DNA of 64,000 bases from the NCBI RefSeq assembly GCF_900545795.1, contig NZ_URAR01000001.1, positions 248,001 through 312,000 of the forward strand, written 5' to 3'. The DNA is from an uncultured Veillonella sp. (GTDB lineage Bacteria > Bacillota > Negativicutes > Veillonellales > Veillonellaceae). The notes below the pieces were generated by a model that had not been told where the DNA came from, made no database searches, and saw nothing but the letters and a program-made list of their open reading frames with translations. The translations under genes were made by a program, and so were the position numbers. Below, in pieces: positions 25,619 to 34,392 of this stretch. How positions within the stretch are numbered: position 1 is the stretch's first letter; each line of letters starts with the position of its first letter.

Positions 25619-26914
25619 TTATTTTAAAATAGGCATTGTATTAGAGCCTTGCGGCATAACAGTGATTGTAAAATCCTCTTTTCCTAAATACTTAGTAGCG
25701 AGTTCTATGGCCTCTTCGACAGTGGTCACGATTGGTAATCCTAAAGTATCTTCATAAGCTTTATTGTCCTCTAGGGTAACTAAAATATGATGATACTGCT
25801 CTAGAGCCTCACCAAATAACAGCGCAACAAAACCTGGCACAGTGAAACCTTCACGTAAGGTTTTCTCCCTATCATATAAATCCTTAATATTAAACCACTT
25901 CATAAAATCAGCAGGCTCATTAATATCCTCTAATTCCATTAACATAATCACTACACCGCCAGGCTTACAAGCTTTTATAGCATTCTCTTGAGCTTTTAAG
26001 GCTTGATATAGATTAATATCCTTAGGATAGCCGCCGGGAGTAACTACAACACAATCCGCTAACTCGTCAATGGAAACACCGTAAATTTGATTTACCAACT
26101 CCGTGCCTTCATGCCAAGCATCATCCCAGTGACCGCACACGAGTCTAGCAATTTTGTCCTCTGCATTGAGCACCACATTGATAAGAAAATCTGCGTCCAG
26201 AGCTGACGCATGCTCCACTTGGTCTTGGTGCATTAAATTTGTGGCGGAAATATTGCCACTTACAGCCGCCTCACTAATACCATCACCTTGATTCGGACCT
26301 AAACACAAGCAGTGATTTCTTTGGATCGCCGCATAGGATGAAATCCCTGGTAGTACTGCCTTACGGCCACCACCAAAACCTGCCATCGAGTGATACATAA
26401 TGGCCCCTGTTAAAATAACGCGATCTGCATTAACAGCTAGTTCATTAATTTCAATAGGCCCACCATGACTGGTATTACCTAAATGAACGAACTTGCTATC
26501 AGGATTGATGCCACTACTATGCTCGATGCGTAAGCGATTAACAATTTCATCGCCAAACTCCATGCGACATTCTGCTTCTGTTTGTAAGCGATGAGCCCCA
26601 TAAGCAATTAACAAGAAAATATTCTCATCGGGAATACCAGCTTCATTTAAATAATTCACAACTGCTGGCAAGAATAAATCATAACGAAGCCAAGCGCGCG
26701 TAATATCTGATACAACGATACATACAGTTTCACCTGCATTCACTATTACATTTAAAGGCGCTGTCCCCACTGGATTATTGAGGGCTTCTACTACAGCAGT
26801 CTCTATATTGTCTAAGGCCTCATAGGGTGCCCCTTCAATGACATGAACTAATCGCTGCTCTGGAACATCTAAACCTAATGTAGACTTACCATATTTTAAA
26901 TCAAAATGTGTCAT
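25619..26914 (-). CDS. larA: LarA-family nickel-pincer racemase (lactate racemase-like)
   Basis: A 431-residue LarA homologue. Lactate racemase interconverts D- and L-lactate with a nickel-pincer nucleotide bound to a lysine. The motifs SDITRAW near residue 70 (phosphate-binding Arg), YGAHRLQ near residue 108 (catalytic His) and YHSMAGFGGGRKAVLPG near residue 175 (second His and cofactor-binding Lys) are intact. LarA paralogues act on other 2-hydroxyacids, so lactate is likely but unproven. No larB/C/E maturation genes are in the window. The start is uncertain between ATGs at 26914 and 26920; it overlaps the dinB end by 14 bp. Confidence 0.88.
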   Translation of the reverse strand: MTHFDLKYGKSTLGLDVPEQRLVHVIEGAPYEALDNIETAVVEALNNPVGTAPLNVIVNAGETVCIVVSDITRAWLRYDLFLPAVVNYLNEAGIPDENIFLLIAYGAHRLQTEAECRMEFGDEIVNRLRIEHSSGINPDSKFVHLGNTSHGGPIEINELAVNADRVILTGAIMYHSMAGFGGGRKAVLPGISSYAAIQRNHCLCLGPNQGDGISEAAVSGNISATNLMHQDQVEHASALDADFLINVVLNAEDKIARLVCGHWDDAWHEGTELVNQIYGVSIDELADCVVVTPGGYPKDINLYQALKAQENAIKACKPGGVVIMLMELEDINEPADFMKWFNIKDLYDREKTLREGFTVPGFVALLFGEALEQYHHILVTLEDNKAYEDTLGLPIVTTVEEAIELATKYLGKEDFTITVMPQGSNTMPILK

Positions 26915-28097
26915 CCTCATCGTCTCTCTTTCTATGCTTGCCATGAGCGCGCTCCCATAAGGCGCCCTTCATTACAATACCTTCACCGAACTTCTTCTCC
27001 AATAAGTCCACCGCTTTAGTAAGATCTTCATGATGGGCAGGTTCTTCAAAAAGACCTATTTGCTCATCTGCCGCCACTAAGCCGCTCACAGATAAGCCTA
27101 AAAGCCGAATAGGCTTAGTAATTTTTACCTTATTATACAACATCACACCTACACGGTACAGAGTTTCCTCACTATTCGTCGGTATTTGCAGGCTAGTTTG
27201 CCGAGTTAAAGTCTTAAAATCATTGAATCTAATTTTTATAGACACTGTTTGCCCTTTTACGCCAGCCTCACGTAAACGTTTCGCTACTTTATGAGCATAA
27301 TAATACCACTCTCGATTGATTTCCTCAGGATCTATTACATCATCCAAATACGTTTCTTCATTTCCTATGGACTGAATTACCCGGTCATATTCAACCGGTC
27401 TATCATCAATCCCCTGTGCCATAAGATATATGCGTTTTGCCTGACTACCTAATAAAGGAATTAAAGCTTGCTCATTAGGAAGTGCAGCAATTTGTCCAAT
27501 CTTATAAAACCCCTCTGCCTTTAGTACTTCTTCCGTGCGCTTACCAACACCCCATAAGCGCTTTACTGGCAGCTGAGCTATACTGCGCGCCTCTTCACCA
27601 TAAGGAATTATTACTAATCCATCAGGCTTACGTAAATCTGAGGCTAATTTCGCCAAATATTTATTTGGTGCAATGCCAACAGAGGCAACTAAGGAAGTGG
27701 CTTCCCAGATTTCGTCTTTAATCGCACGCCCCACTTCATACGGTCCTTTATACTGCGTATGAAGCCCTGTTAAATCTAAAAAGGCCTCATCTAAACTCAG
27801 CGGTTCAATATAAGGCGTATAATGACTCATAATTGTATGTATTGCATCAGAAATTTGACGATACACTTCAAAGCGTGGGCGCAAAAAAATTCCCTCTGGA
27901 CAAAGCTTGCGCGCCTTCACCATGCTCATAGCAGAGTGAACACCCAATTCACGCGCCTCATACGAAGCTGTGGCTACTACACCACGCGAAGAAAGGCCAC
28001 CCACAATTACAGGGCGGCCTCTATATTCAGGGTTATCTCTTTGTTCTACAGATGCATAAAAAGCATCCATATCTACATGCATGACCCATCGTCTCAT
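26901..28097 (-). CDS. dinB: DNA polymerase IV (Y-family translesion polymerase)
   Basis: A 398-residue Y-family polymerase, error-prone and lacking proofreading. The catalytic motifs VDMDAFYASVE (residue 8) and SLDEAFLD (near residue 103) are intact. The YEARELGVHSAMSM steric-gate and fingers region, the helix-hairpin-helix stretch LWGVGKRT near residue 182, and the little-finger domain follow. It starts four bases after the arsR stop and overlaps larA, so it is the second gene of a tight four-gene operon. There is no LexA box obvious in front of arsR. Control of a translesion polymerase by an ArsR protein would be unusual. Confidence 0.94.
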   Translation of the reverse strand: MRRWVMHVDMDAFYASVEQRDNPEYRGRPVIVGGLSSRGVVATASYEARELGVHSAMSMVKARKLCPEGIFLRPRFEVYRQISDAIHTIMSHYTPYIEPLSLDEAFLDLTGLHTQYKGPYEVGRAIKDEIWEATSLVASVGIAPNKYLAKLASDLRKPDGLVIIPYGEEARSIAQLPVKRLWGVGKRTEEVLKAEGFYKIGQIAALPNEQALIPLLGSQAKRIYLMAQGIDDRPVEYDRVIQSIGNEETYLDDVIDPEEINREWYYYAHKVAKRLREAGVKGQTVSIKIRFNDFKTLTRQTSLQIPTNSEETLYRVGVMLYNKVKITKPIRLLGLSVSGLVAADEQIGLFEEPAHHEDLTKAVDLLEKKFGEGIVMKGALWERAHGKHRKRDDEDDTF

Positions 28098-28101
28098 AGT
28101 A

Positions 28102-28437
28102 TTACTCCGGTTTATCTTCTAAGCGGCAATATTTAATCTGAGCACAAATACATTCATCTTTAGTTTTATACAATTCAGGAAGAATTTTTACAATGTCATC
28201 AAATGTTTTTTCATTAATTGAATAACGTGTCCACAAACCATTGCGTTGTGAATTCACCACGCCTGCATCAATTAAAATCTTCATGTGATAACTCAATGTA
28301 GATTGAGACAAATTAAAACTAGCCAATATATCACAAGCACAAAGCTCGTTACAGGATAGCATATCAATGATATGTAATCTTGTTTCATCGCTTAATGCTT
28401 TAAACACTGTAGCCAATCGTTCGTATGATACTTCCAT
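28102..28437 (-). CDS. ArsR/SmtB-family metal-type repressor
   Basis: A 111-residue winged-helix regulator. The motif ELCACDILASFNLSQSTLSYH near residues 31-51 places two cysteines (C-A-C, preceded by CNEL) exactly in the alpha-3 metal site of arsenic-sensing ArsR proteins, followed by the recognition helix. Further cysteines lie near the C-terminus (ECICAQIKYC), which may contribute another site. Such proteins repress their own operon until a thiophilic metal or metalloid binds. It heads the operon dinB-larA-frameshift gene. No arsenic-resistance genes are adjacent, so the inducer is unknown. Confidence 0.92.
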   Translation of the reverse strand: MEVSYERLATVFKALSDETRLHIIDMLSCNELCACDILASFNLSQSTLSYHMKILIDAGVVNSQRNGLWTRYSINEKTFDDIVKILPELYKTKDECICAQIKYCRLEDKPE

Positions 28438-28725
28438 ACCCGTACTCCTTCTTCATAACTTATATATAATATCTATTTCTCTTATTATATAACAAAATCA
28501 TCGATAAATCTAATTATATCAATATGAATTTTACATAAACTTGACTTTTTTTGAAAAACTTCAACAAAACACCTAGTTTTTTGAAGACTATAACTTTACA
28601 TTTCGTAAATAAATCCTCTGTAAAAGTATTATATAAGCAAAATAAACTAAACTACTTAAAGCCTCTTATATATTTTAACTATTATATATAGTCTCTATAT
28701 AAAAATATAATTATCCATATAAAAC

Positions 28726-28760
28726 AAATCGACGGGCGCTAAAAAGCGCACCGCCGATTT
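28726..28760 (-). terminator. Stem-loop terminator of the AhpC gene
   Basis: AAATCG-CGG pairs with CCG-CGATTT with an inner GCGCT/AGCGC stem. On the minus strand it is followed by GTTTTAT. It lies 27 bp past the ahpC stop. The rest of 28438-28725 is AT-rich and should contain the arsR promoter, which I could not place. Confidence 0.65.
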
Positions 28761-28786
28761 GCAAGAAAAGGGATTTATTGGGAGGA

Positions 28787-29350
28787 TTATAATTTACCTA
28801 CTAAATCTAAAGAAGGAGTGATTGTATCAGCACCTGGTTTCCATTTAGCTGGGCATACTTTATCGCCATGTTTTTCAACGAATTGAGCTGCTTGTACTTT
28901 CCGAAGAAGCTCTGCCGCACTGCGACCAATACCCATGTTATGAATTTCAGCTGTTTCTACTTTGCCTTCAGGGTTAACTACGAAGCTACCACGGAAAGCG
29001 CGACCTTCTTCTTCACTGAATGTTTCAAAGAAATCAGCTAATTCATGTTTAATATCAGCTAGCATAGTGTATTTAATGCGGCCAATTCCTGGAGATGCAT
29101 CAGCCCATGCTTTGTGAACGAATTCAGAATCAACAGATACAGAGAATACTTCCACACCTAATTTTTGGAATTCTTCGTAATGATCTTGCAAATCTTCTAA
29201 TTCTGTAGGGCAAACAAATGTAAAGTCAGCTGGGTAGAATACAAATACGCTCCATTTACCAACTACATCCGCTTTAGTTACAGTTACCACATCTGGGTTT
29301 CTAAATGCTTCTAATTTAAAATCTGGTAACTCTTTGCCAATAATTGCCAT
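28787..29350 (-). CDS. ahpC: Alkyl hydroperoxide reductase AhpC (2-Cys peroxiredoxin)
   Basis: A 187-residue typical 2-Cys peroxiredoxin that reduces hydrogen peroxide and organic peroxides. The peroxidatic Cys lies in DFTFVCPTELEDL near residue 46 and the resolving Cys in HGDKVCPAKW near residue 166; the GIGRSAAELLRK segment is also typical of AhpC. AAAGGAG lies upstream of the ATG. No ahpF reductase gene is adjacent, so electrons must come from a protein encoded elsewhere, such as a thioredoxin or another AhpF/NADH system. A Fur/PerR-like repeat is present about 110 bp upstream. Confidence 0.95.
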   Translation of the reverse strand: MAIIGKELPDFKLEAFRNPDVVTVTKADVVGKWSVFVFYPADFTFVCPTELEDLQDHYEEFQKLGVEVFSVSVDSEFVHKAWADASPGIGRIKYTMLADIKHELADFFETFSEEEGRAFRGSFVVNPEGKVETAEIHNMGIGRSAAELLRKVQAAQFVEKHGDKVCPAKWKPGADTITPSLDLVGKL

Positions 29351-29458
29351 GAAAATCTCTCCTTTATATTAAAACAACGCATCTAACTTATAAGAGTTAA
29401 AATGCAAAATAAATCTACAAGGTAGTAAATATACAGACTTTGTTTATTTACTCTTTTG

Positions 29459-29476
29459 GATAATTGATATTGATTA
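29459..29476 (-). promoter_or_regulatory. Possible Fur/PerR-type box upstream of ahpC
   Basis: Three tandem GATAAT-like hexamers, GATAAT-TGATAT-TGATTA, lie about 110 bp before the ahpC ATG. The pattern resembles a Fur box, but the surrounding DNA is so AT-rich that chance is a real alternative. Confidence 0.3.
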
Positions 29477-30376
29477 ACAATAATAACAGATTATCCTTAC
29501 AGCTATAATATACTAGAAAAAACGAAAAAAATCAATATAATATCTATTCTCAAAATCGATAATTAAATCTAAATTTTACATACTTTTCATATTACAGTAC
29601 TTTTTTACATCACTTTTACAAGTCAATATACCTGCCTAACTCCTTCTTACAATTGATAAATATAAATACTTATAAAGACTCTTAAATATTTAACTATAAG
29701 CTAAATATAAAACTAATCTCTTCATATTAACGATAAATATTTTCATTAACTTATTTCGCTTTTATTCAACATACATAAAAATTCTTCATTATATTTCATT
29801 AAGTTCTAATTTTTTCTTATATTTCGCCTCAACTTATATGTTTTATGCATAAGTTAAAAAAAATATTTTTTCTTCGCTATATATAGTAACATTACAAAAT
29901 AAAAATAATTGCTTACAATCCGCATTTAAAGATTTTCTGTAGAATATATTTAAAATCTCCCTTTTTCTACCTAATTCGTACACTGACATCAAAAAACTAT
30001 CCTTTTGGGGCGCACTTTAAAAAGAAAATTAAACATTTCTTTAAAATGTATGATTATTTCTCATACCTTTTACTTGCGCATTATTATACAATTTTAATAA
30101 CATTAAAATTCATATTTAAGATTCCAACTAGCATTATAAGGAATCCTCACCAGGATATTAATACCATTTAAAGTTTATTTATTCACGCCGGTAATAGTCA
30201 AATTACAAAAAGTTATCACCATATACAAAATATGAATTAGAGTTAATTTCAATATACCTATACAATATAAATGAGCTATTCCCGGTTCGCTAACACTAAA
30301 CCAGGAATAAACCTGTCGACAAGGTATACTCGTTAATTGCAAAAAAGTGTATAGGAAAAAAATAGGAGGCTTTATA
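29477..30376. other. AT-rich 0.9-kb gap with the speF 5' leader
   Basis: There is no convincing gene here. The right end holds a stem TATTCC-GGTT / AACC-GGAATA (30277-30309) and a 21-codon ORF (30271-30336) without a ribosome site, both in the presumed speF leader. No other feature was recognised across the AT-rich remainder. Confidence 0.5.
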
Positions 30377-32563
30377 ATGAAGCACTTAAAAATCGCTTTC
30401 TCCGAAAAAGCGTTACCTCTCTTTGAAAGCATGAATGACCGCGCTGTTGTAGATGTAAATGCAACAGATTTTTCTGATGTAGCAGCTATTGTTATTACAG
30501 ATGCTGATCAGAACGCGCTTACAAACCCAATGATCGAAGCTCTAAAAATCCCTGTATTTTTAGTAAAAGTTGAATCTCAAGAAATTAAACCTGAATTCAT
30601 CGGCAAAATTAATCGTGTAATCGATCTTAACTCTATTAACCACGATTTATATACAAAACAAATTGCAGCAGCTGCTGATCGTTACGAAGAAGATCAATTA
30701 CCTCCATTCTTCCGCGCATTAGCTGATTATGTAGGCGACGGCAACTCTCAATTCGACTGCCCTGGCCATCAAGGTGGTCAATTCTTCACTCGTCATCCAG
30801 CTGGCCGTGCATTCTTTGATTTCTACGGCGAAAACGTATTCCGCTCCGACTTATGTAATGCGGACGTTAAACTTGGTGACTTATTAATTCACGAAGGTCC
30901 TGCTTGTGACGCTCAACAACATGCAGCACAAGTATTCAACGCTGATAAAACTTACTTCGTATTAAATGGTACTTCTTCTTCCAACAAAATGGTAACTAAT
31001 GCGTTACTAGCTCCTGGAGATATCATTCTTTACGATCGTAACAACCATAAATCCATCAGCCATGGTGCATTAGTACAAGCTGGTGCAACTCCAATCTACC
31101 TTGAAACTGCACGTAACCCATTCGGTTCTATCGGCGGTATCTTGGAACATTGCTTCGACGAAAAATACATCCGTGATTTAATCGCTGAACATGCTCCAGA
31201 AAAAGCTAAAGAAAAACGCCCAGTTCGTTTAGCAGTTATCCAATTAGGTACTTATGATGGTACTATTTACAATGCGCGCCAAGTTGTTGACAAAATCGGT
31301 CACCTTTGCGACTACATCCTATTCGACTCCGCTTGGGTAGGTTACGAACAGTTCATCCCTATGATGAAAGACTGCAGCCCATTACTTCTTGAATTAGGAC
31401 CTGAAGATCCTGGTATCTTAGTAACTCAGTCCGTTCACAAACAATTGGCTGGTTTCTCCCAAACTTCCCAAGTACATAAAAAAGACTCCCATATTAAGGG
31501 TCAAGATCGCTATGTAAATCATAAACGCTTAAACAATGCGTTCATGATGCATGCATCTACTTCTCCATTCTACCCATTATTCGCAGCTCTTGACATCAAT
31601 GCTAAGATTCACTCTGGCAAAGCTGGTATCGAATTATGGAAAGATTGCGTAGAAACAGTTATCGATGCTCGTAAAGCAGTATTAAACAACTGTAAATATC
31701 TTCGTCCATTAGTACCTCCAGTAGTACATGGTAAAAAATGGCAAGAAGGCGAAACTAGCAAAATGGCTAACGACGTTGCTTACTTCGCATTCGAACCAGG
31801 TGCTAAATGGCATTCCTTCGATGGCTACGGTAAAGGTCAGTACTTCATCGACCCTTGCAAATTCCAGCTTATCACTCCTGGTATCAACATTGAAACTGGT
31901 GAATACGAAGACTTCGGTATCCATGCTAATATCTTAGCTAACTACCTACGTGAACATGGTATTATTCCAGAAAAATGTGACTTGAACACTATCTTGTTCT
32001 TAATGACTCCAGCTGAAAGCAAAACTAAGATGGATGACTTAGTAGCTCAATTAATCCGTTTCGAACAATTGATTGAAGAAGATGCGCCAATGCAAGATGT
32101 ATTGCCAACTATCTACTACAACAATATCGACAAATACAAAGGCTACCATATCCGCAGACTTTGCCAAGAAATGCATGACTTCTACAAAGAACGTAAAGTA
32201 AGCACATTACAAAAACGCTTATTCTTACATGAGTACTTACCTGAATATGTAACTACTCCACAAGATGCTAACTTTGCATTCGTACGTGGCGAAGGCGAAT
32301 TAGTTGCTCTTTCTGAAGCAGTAGGTCGCATCGCTCTTGAAGGTGCTTTACCTTATCCTCCAGGAGTACTTTGTGTACAACCAGGCGAACGTTGGTCTGA
32401 AACTGCACGTGACTACTTCTTAGCTCTTGAAGAAGGTATCAATAAACTTCCTGGTTTCGCTCCTGAAATCCAAGGCGTTTACTTAACTACTCAAGAAGAC
32501 GGAACTAAGAAAGCATTTGGTTACGTATTGAAAAAAGAATTTGAAAGTAAACTTACTAAATAA
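30377..32563 (+). CDS. speF: Inducible ornithine decarboxylase
   Basis: A 728-residue fold-type I PLP decarboxylase of the large biodegradative Orn/Lys/Arg class, with N-terminal wing domain (residues 1-105), the central PLP domain and the C-terminal domain. FDCPGHQGGQFF near residue 135, HEGPACDAQ, NGTSSSNK and the PLP lysine in SVHKQLAGFSQTS near residue 360 are present. The whole length closely resembles SpeF, and the adjacent gene is potE-like, so ornithine is the probable substrate; lysine is the alternative. The ATG at 30377 follows ATAGGAGG. Codon use is strongly optimised, which suggests high expression. It yields putrescine and consumes protons. Confidence 0.92.
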   Translation: MKHLKIAFSEKALPLFESMNDRAVVDVNATDFSDVAAIVITDADQNALTNPMIEALKIPVFLVKVESQEIKPEFIGKINRVIDLNSINHDLYTKQIAAAADRYEEDQLPPFFRALADYVGDGNSQFDCPGHQGGQFFTRHPAGRAFFDFYGENVFRSDLCNADVKLGDLLIHEGPACDAQQHAAQVFNADKTYFVLNGTSSSNKMVTNALLAPGDIILYDRNNHKSISHGALVQAGATPIYLETARNPFGSIGGILEHCFDEKYIRDLIAEHAPEKAKEKRPVRLAVIQLGTYDGTIYNARQVVDKIGHLCDYILFDSAWVGYEQFIPMMKDCSPLLLELGPEDPGILVTQSVHKQLAGFSQTSQVHKKDSHIKGQDRYVNHKRLNNAFMMHASTSPFYPLFAALDINAKIHSGKAGIELWKDCVETVIDARKAVLNNCKYLRPLVPPVVHGKKWQEGETSKMANDVAYFAFEPGAKWHSFDGYGKGQYFIDPCKFQLITPGINIETGEYEDFGIHANILANYLREHGIIPEKCDLNTILFLMTPAESKTKMDDLVAQLIRFEQLIEEDAPMQDVLPTIYYNNIDKYKGYHIRRLCQEMHDFYKERKVSTLQKRLFLHEYLPEYVTTPQDANFAFVRGEGELVALSEAVGRIALEGALPYPPGVLCVQPGERWSETARDYFLALEEGINKLPGFAPEIQGVYLTTQEDGTKKAFGYVLKKEFESKLTK

Positions 32564-32604
32564 GCATCTGATTTACTAATTTCATAACTAGTGAATGAGG
32601 TTCG

Positions 32605-32655
32605 TTGAGAAGGATTCTGATTTGCTAACCAAAGAGGAGTCCTTCTCAATTTGTT
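32605..32655 (+). terminator. Stem-loop between speF and potE
   Basis: TTGAGAAGGA pairs perfectly with TCCTTCTCAA (32605-32614, 32640-32649), followed by TTTGTTGTT. It is probably a leaky terminator that lowers potE relative to speF, or it separates two transcripts; 276 bp lie between the genes. Confidence 0.65.
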
Positions 32656-32839
32656 GTTATGCTTATAGAATAAGTTAATGATAGTGTCCATTATTTTAAA
32701 TACGTTTACTCATGTAAACTACTTGATGTAAGGATCTATCCCAAAAACTGTAATAAGAAATTTATTGTAATAAGAATTTGCTATAATTTAAATCTATTAT
32801 GCTCGCTTTTCCAGAGCATATGGACAAAGAGGATACAAA

Positions 32840-34174
32840 ATGAGTGAAAATAAGAATAAAATGAGTGTAATGCAGCTCACCATCTTAACAGCCGTTAACA
32901 TGATGGGTTCTGGCATTATCATGCTACCGACAAAGCTTGCGCAAGTTGGTGCTCTTTCCATCGTTTCTTGGTTAATTACAGCGCTTGGCTCCATGGCTCT
33001 TGCTTATGCCTTCGCTAAATGTGGTATGTACAGCCGTCGTAGCGGCGGTATGGGTGGTTATGCAGAATACTCCTTCGGTAAAGCTGGTAACTTCCTTGCC
33101 AACTATACATATGGCGTGTCTCTTTTAATTGCTAATATCGCTATTGCTATTTCTGCAGTAGGTTATGGCGCAACATTTATGAATGCTGACCTTTCTCCTT
33201 TCATGACTGGTATGTGGACTATTTTTACCCTTTGGTTAGCAACTGTACTTAACTTCGGTGGTGCTAGCATTACTGGTAAAGTATCTGGTGTTACTGTATG
33301 GGGCGTAATCGCACCTGTATTCGTAATCTCCACAGCTGGTTGGTTCTTCTTCTCTGGTGATATGTACATGGCTAACTGGAATGTTAACAACCTTCCATTT
33401 GGCGAAGCAGCTACTAGCTCCATTGCAATGACTTTATGGGCATTCCTTGGTCTTGAATCTGCTTGTGCTAACGCTGATGCAGTTGATAATCCTGAAAAGA
33501 ACGTTCCTAAGGCCGTACTTGGTGGTACTTTAGGCGCTGCGATTATCTACATCTTATCCACTAACATCATGTTCGGTATCGTTCCAGCAGCTGAACTTGC
33601 CAACAGCTCCGCTCCATTCGGTTTAGCATTTGCTAAAATGTTCAACCCAACAATTGGTCAAGTAGTAATGGGCTTAATGGTTATGTCCTGCTTCGGTTCC
33701 TTACTTGGCTGGCAGTTCACTATTGCGAACGTATTCAAACAATCTTCCGACGTTGGTTACTTCCCTAAATTATTCAGTAAAGTAACTTCCAAAGAAGCTC
33801 CAATCGTTGGTATGGTAACTATCACTATTATCCAATCCTTAATGAGCTTGATGACAATCAGCCCATCCTTGAACGAACAGTTCGAAACTCTTGTAAACTT
33901 AGCCGTTGTTACTAATATCATCCCTTACTTATTATCCATGGGTGCTATTATCGTAATTATGAAATCTGCTGATAAATTGGGTAGCGAATTAAGCACTACT
34001 ACATTTATCGCATTCATCGGCTCCTTATACAGCTTATATGCTCTATATGCATCCGGTTTTGAAGCTATGACTTATGGTTCCATCGTAACATTTGTTGGTT
34101 GGACTTTATACGGCTTCATCTCCGATCGCTTTGACTTAGATAGCAACAAAAAATACCATCTTGAAAATAAATAA
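32840..34174 (+). CDS. potE: Putrescine-ornithine antiporter (APC family)
   Basis: A 444-residue amino acid/polyamine/organocation transporter with twelve hydrophobic segments. The first helix region NMMGSGIIMLPTKLAQVGAL and the LWAFLGLESACANADAVDNP segment near residue 205 match PotE and related antiporters. It exchanges external ornithine for internal putrescine, completing the decarboxylation cycle that alkalinises the cytoplasm and can build a membrane potential. AGAGGA lies upstream of the ATG. It shares with speF the strongly optimised codon use. A lysine-cadaverine antiporter (CadB) is the alternative if the decarboxylase prefers lysine. Confidence 0.9.
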   Translation: MSENKNKMSVMQLTILTAVNMMGSGIIMLPTKLAQVGALSIVSWLITALGSMALAYAFAKCGMYSRRSGGMGGYAEYSFGKAGNFLANYTYGVSLLIANIAIAISAVGYGATFMNADLSPFMTGMWTIFTLWLATVLNFGGASITGKVSGVTVWGVIAPVFVISTAGWFFFSGDMYMANWNVNNLPFGEAATSSIAMTLWAFLGLESACANADAVDNPEKNVPKAVLGGTLGAAIIYILSTNIMFGIVPAAELANSSAPFGLAFAKMFNPTIGQVVMGLMVMSCFGSLLGWQFTIANVFKQSSDVGYFPKLFSKVTSKEAPIVGMVTITIIQSLMSLMTISPSLNEQFETLVNLAVVTNIIPYLLSMGAIIVIMKSADKLGSELSTTTFIAFIGSLYSLYALYASGFEAMTYGSIVTFVGWTLYGFISDRFDLDSNKKYHLENK

Positions 34175-34222
34175 GATGAATGTTTAAAAGCATCTAGTTA
34201 TAAGCTAATAAAGGCTATAACC

Positions 34223-34255
34223 AAAGGCCCCAGTCAATGACTGGGGCCTTTTCTT
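34223..34255 (+). terminator. Intrinsic terminator of potE
   Basis: AAGGCCCCAGTCA pairs with TGACTGGGGCCTT over an extremely short loop and is followed by TTCTTTT. It is the strongest GC stem in this part of the window. Confidence 0.92.
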
Positions 34256-34351
34256 TTGTGGAAATTTTGATTAAAATTACATGCTCTACTTTATATGTAC
34301 TCATCACTCATCAGGCAATTATACTAAAGTACTGGCCTATATTTCAAAACA

Positions 34352-34389
34352 TAAAAATAGGACTTCAATCATAAAGATTGAAGTCCTAT
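34352..34389 (-). terminator. Intrinsic terminator of the OpuC/EgtU-like operon
   Basis: On the minus strand ATAGGACTTCAATC pairs perfectly with GATTGAAGTCCTAT around a five-base loop, followed by TTTTTATG. It lies four bases past the permease stop. Confidence 0.9.
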
Positions 34390-34392
34390 TCA

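Noticed and set aside
30175..30432. 85-codon minus-strand ORF overlapping the speF start
   Set aside because: It overlaps the speF ribosome site and N-terminus in antisense, and its composition is that of random AT-rich DNA.
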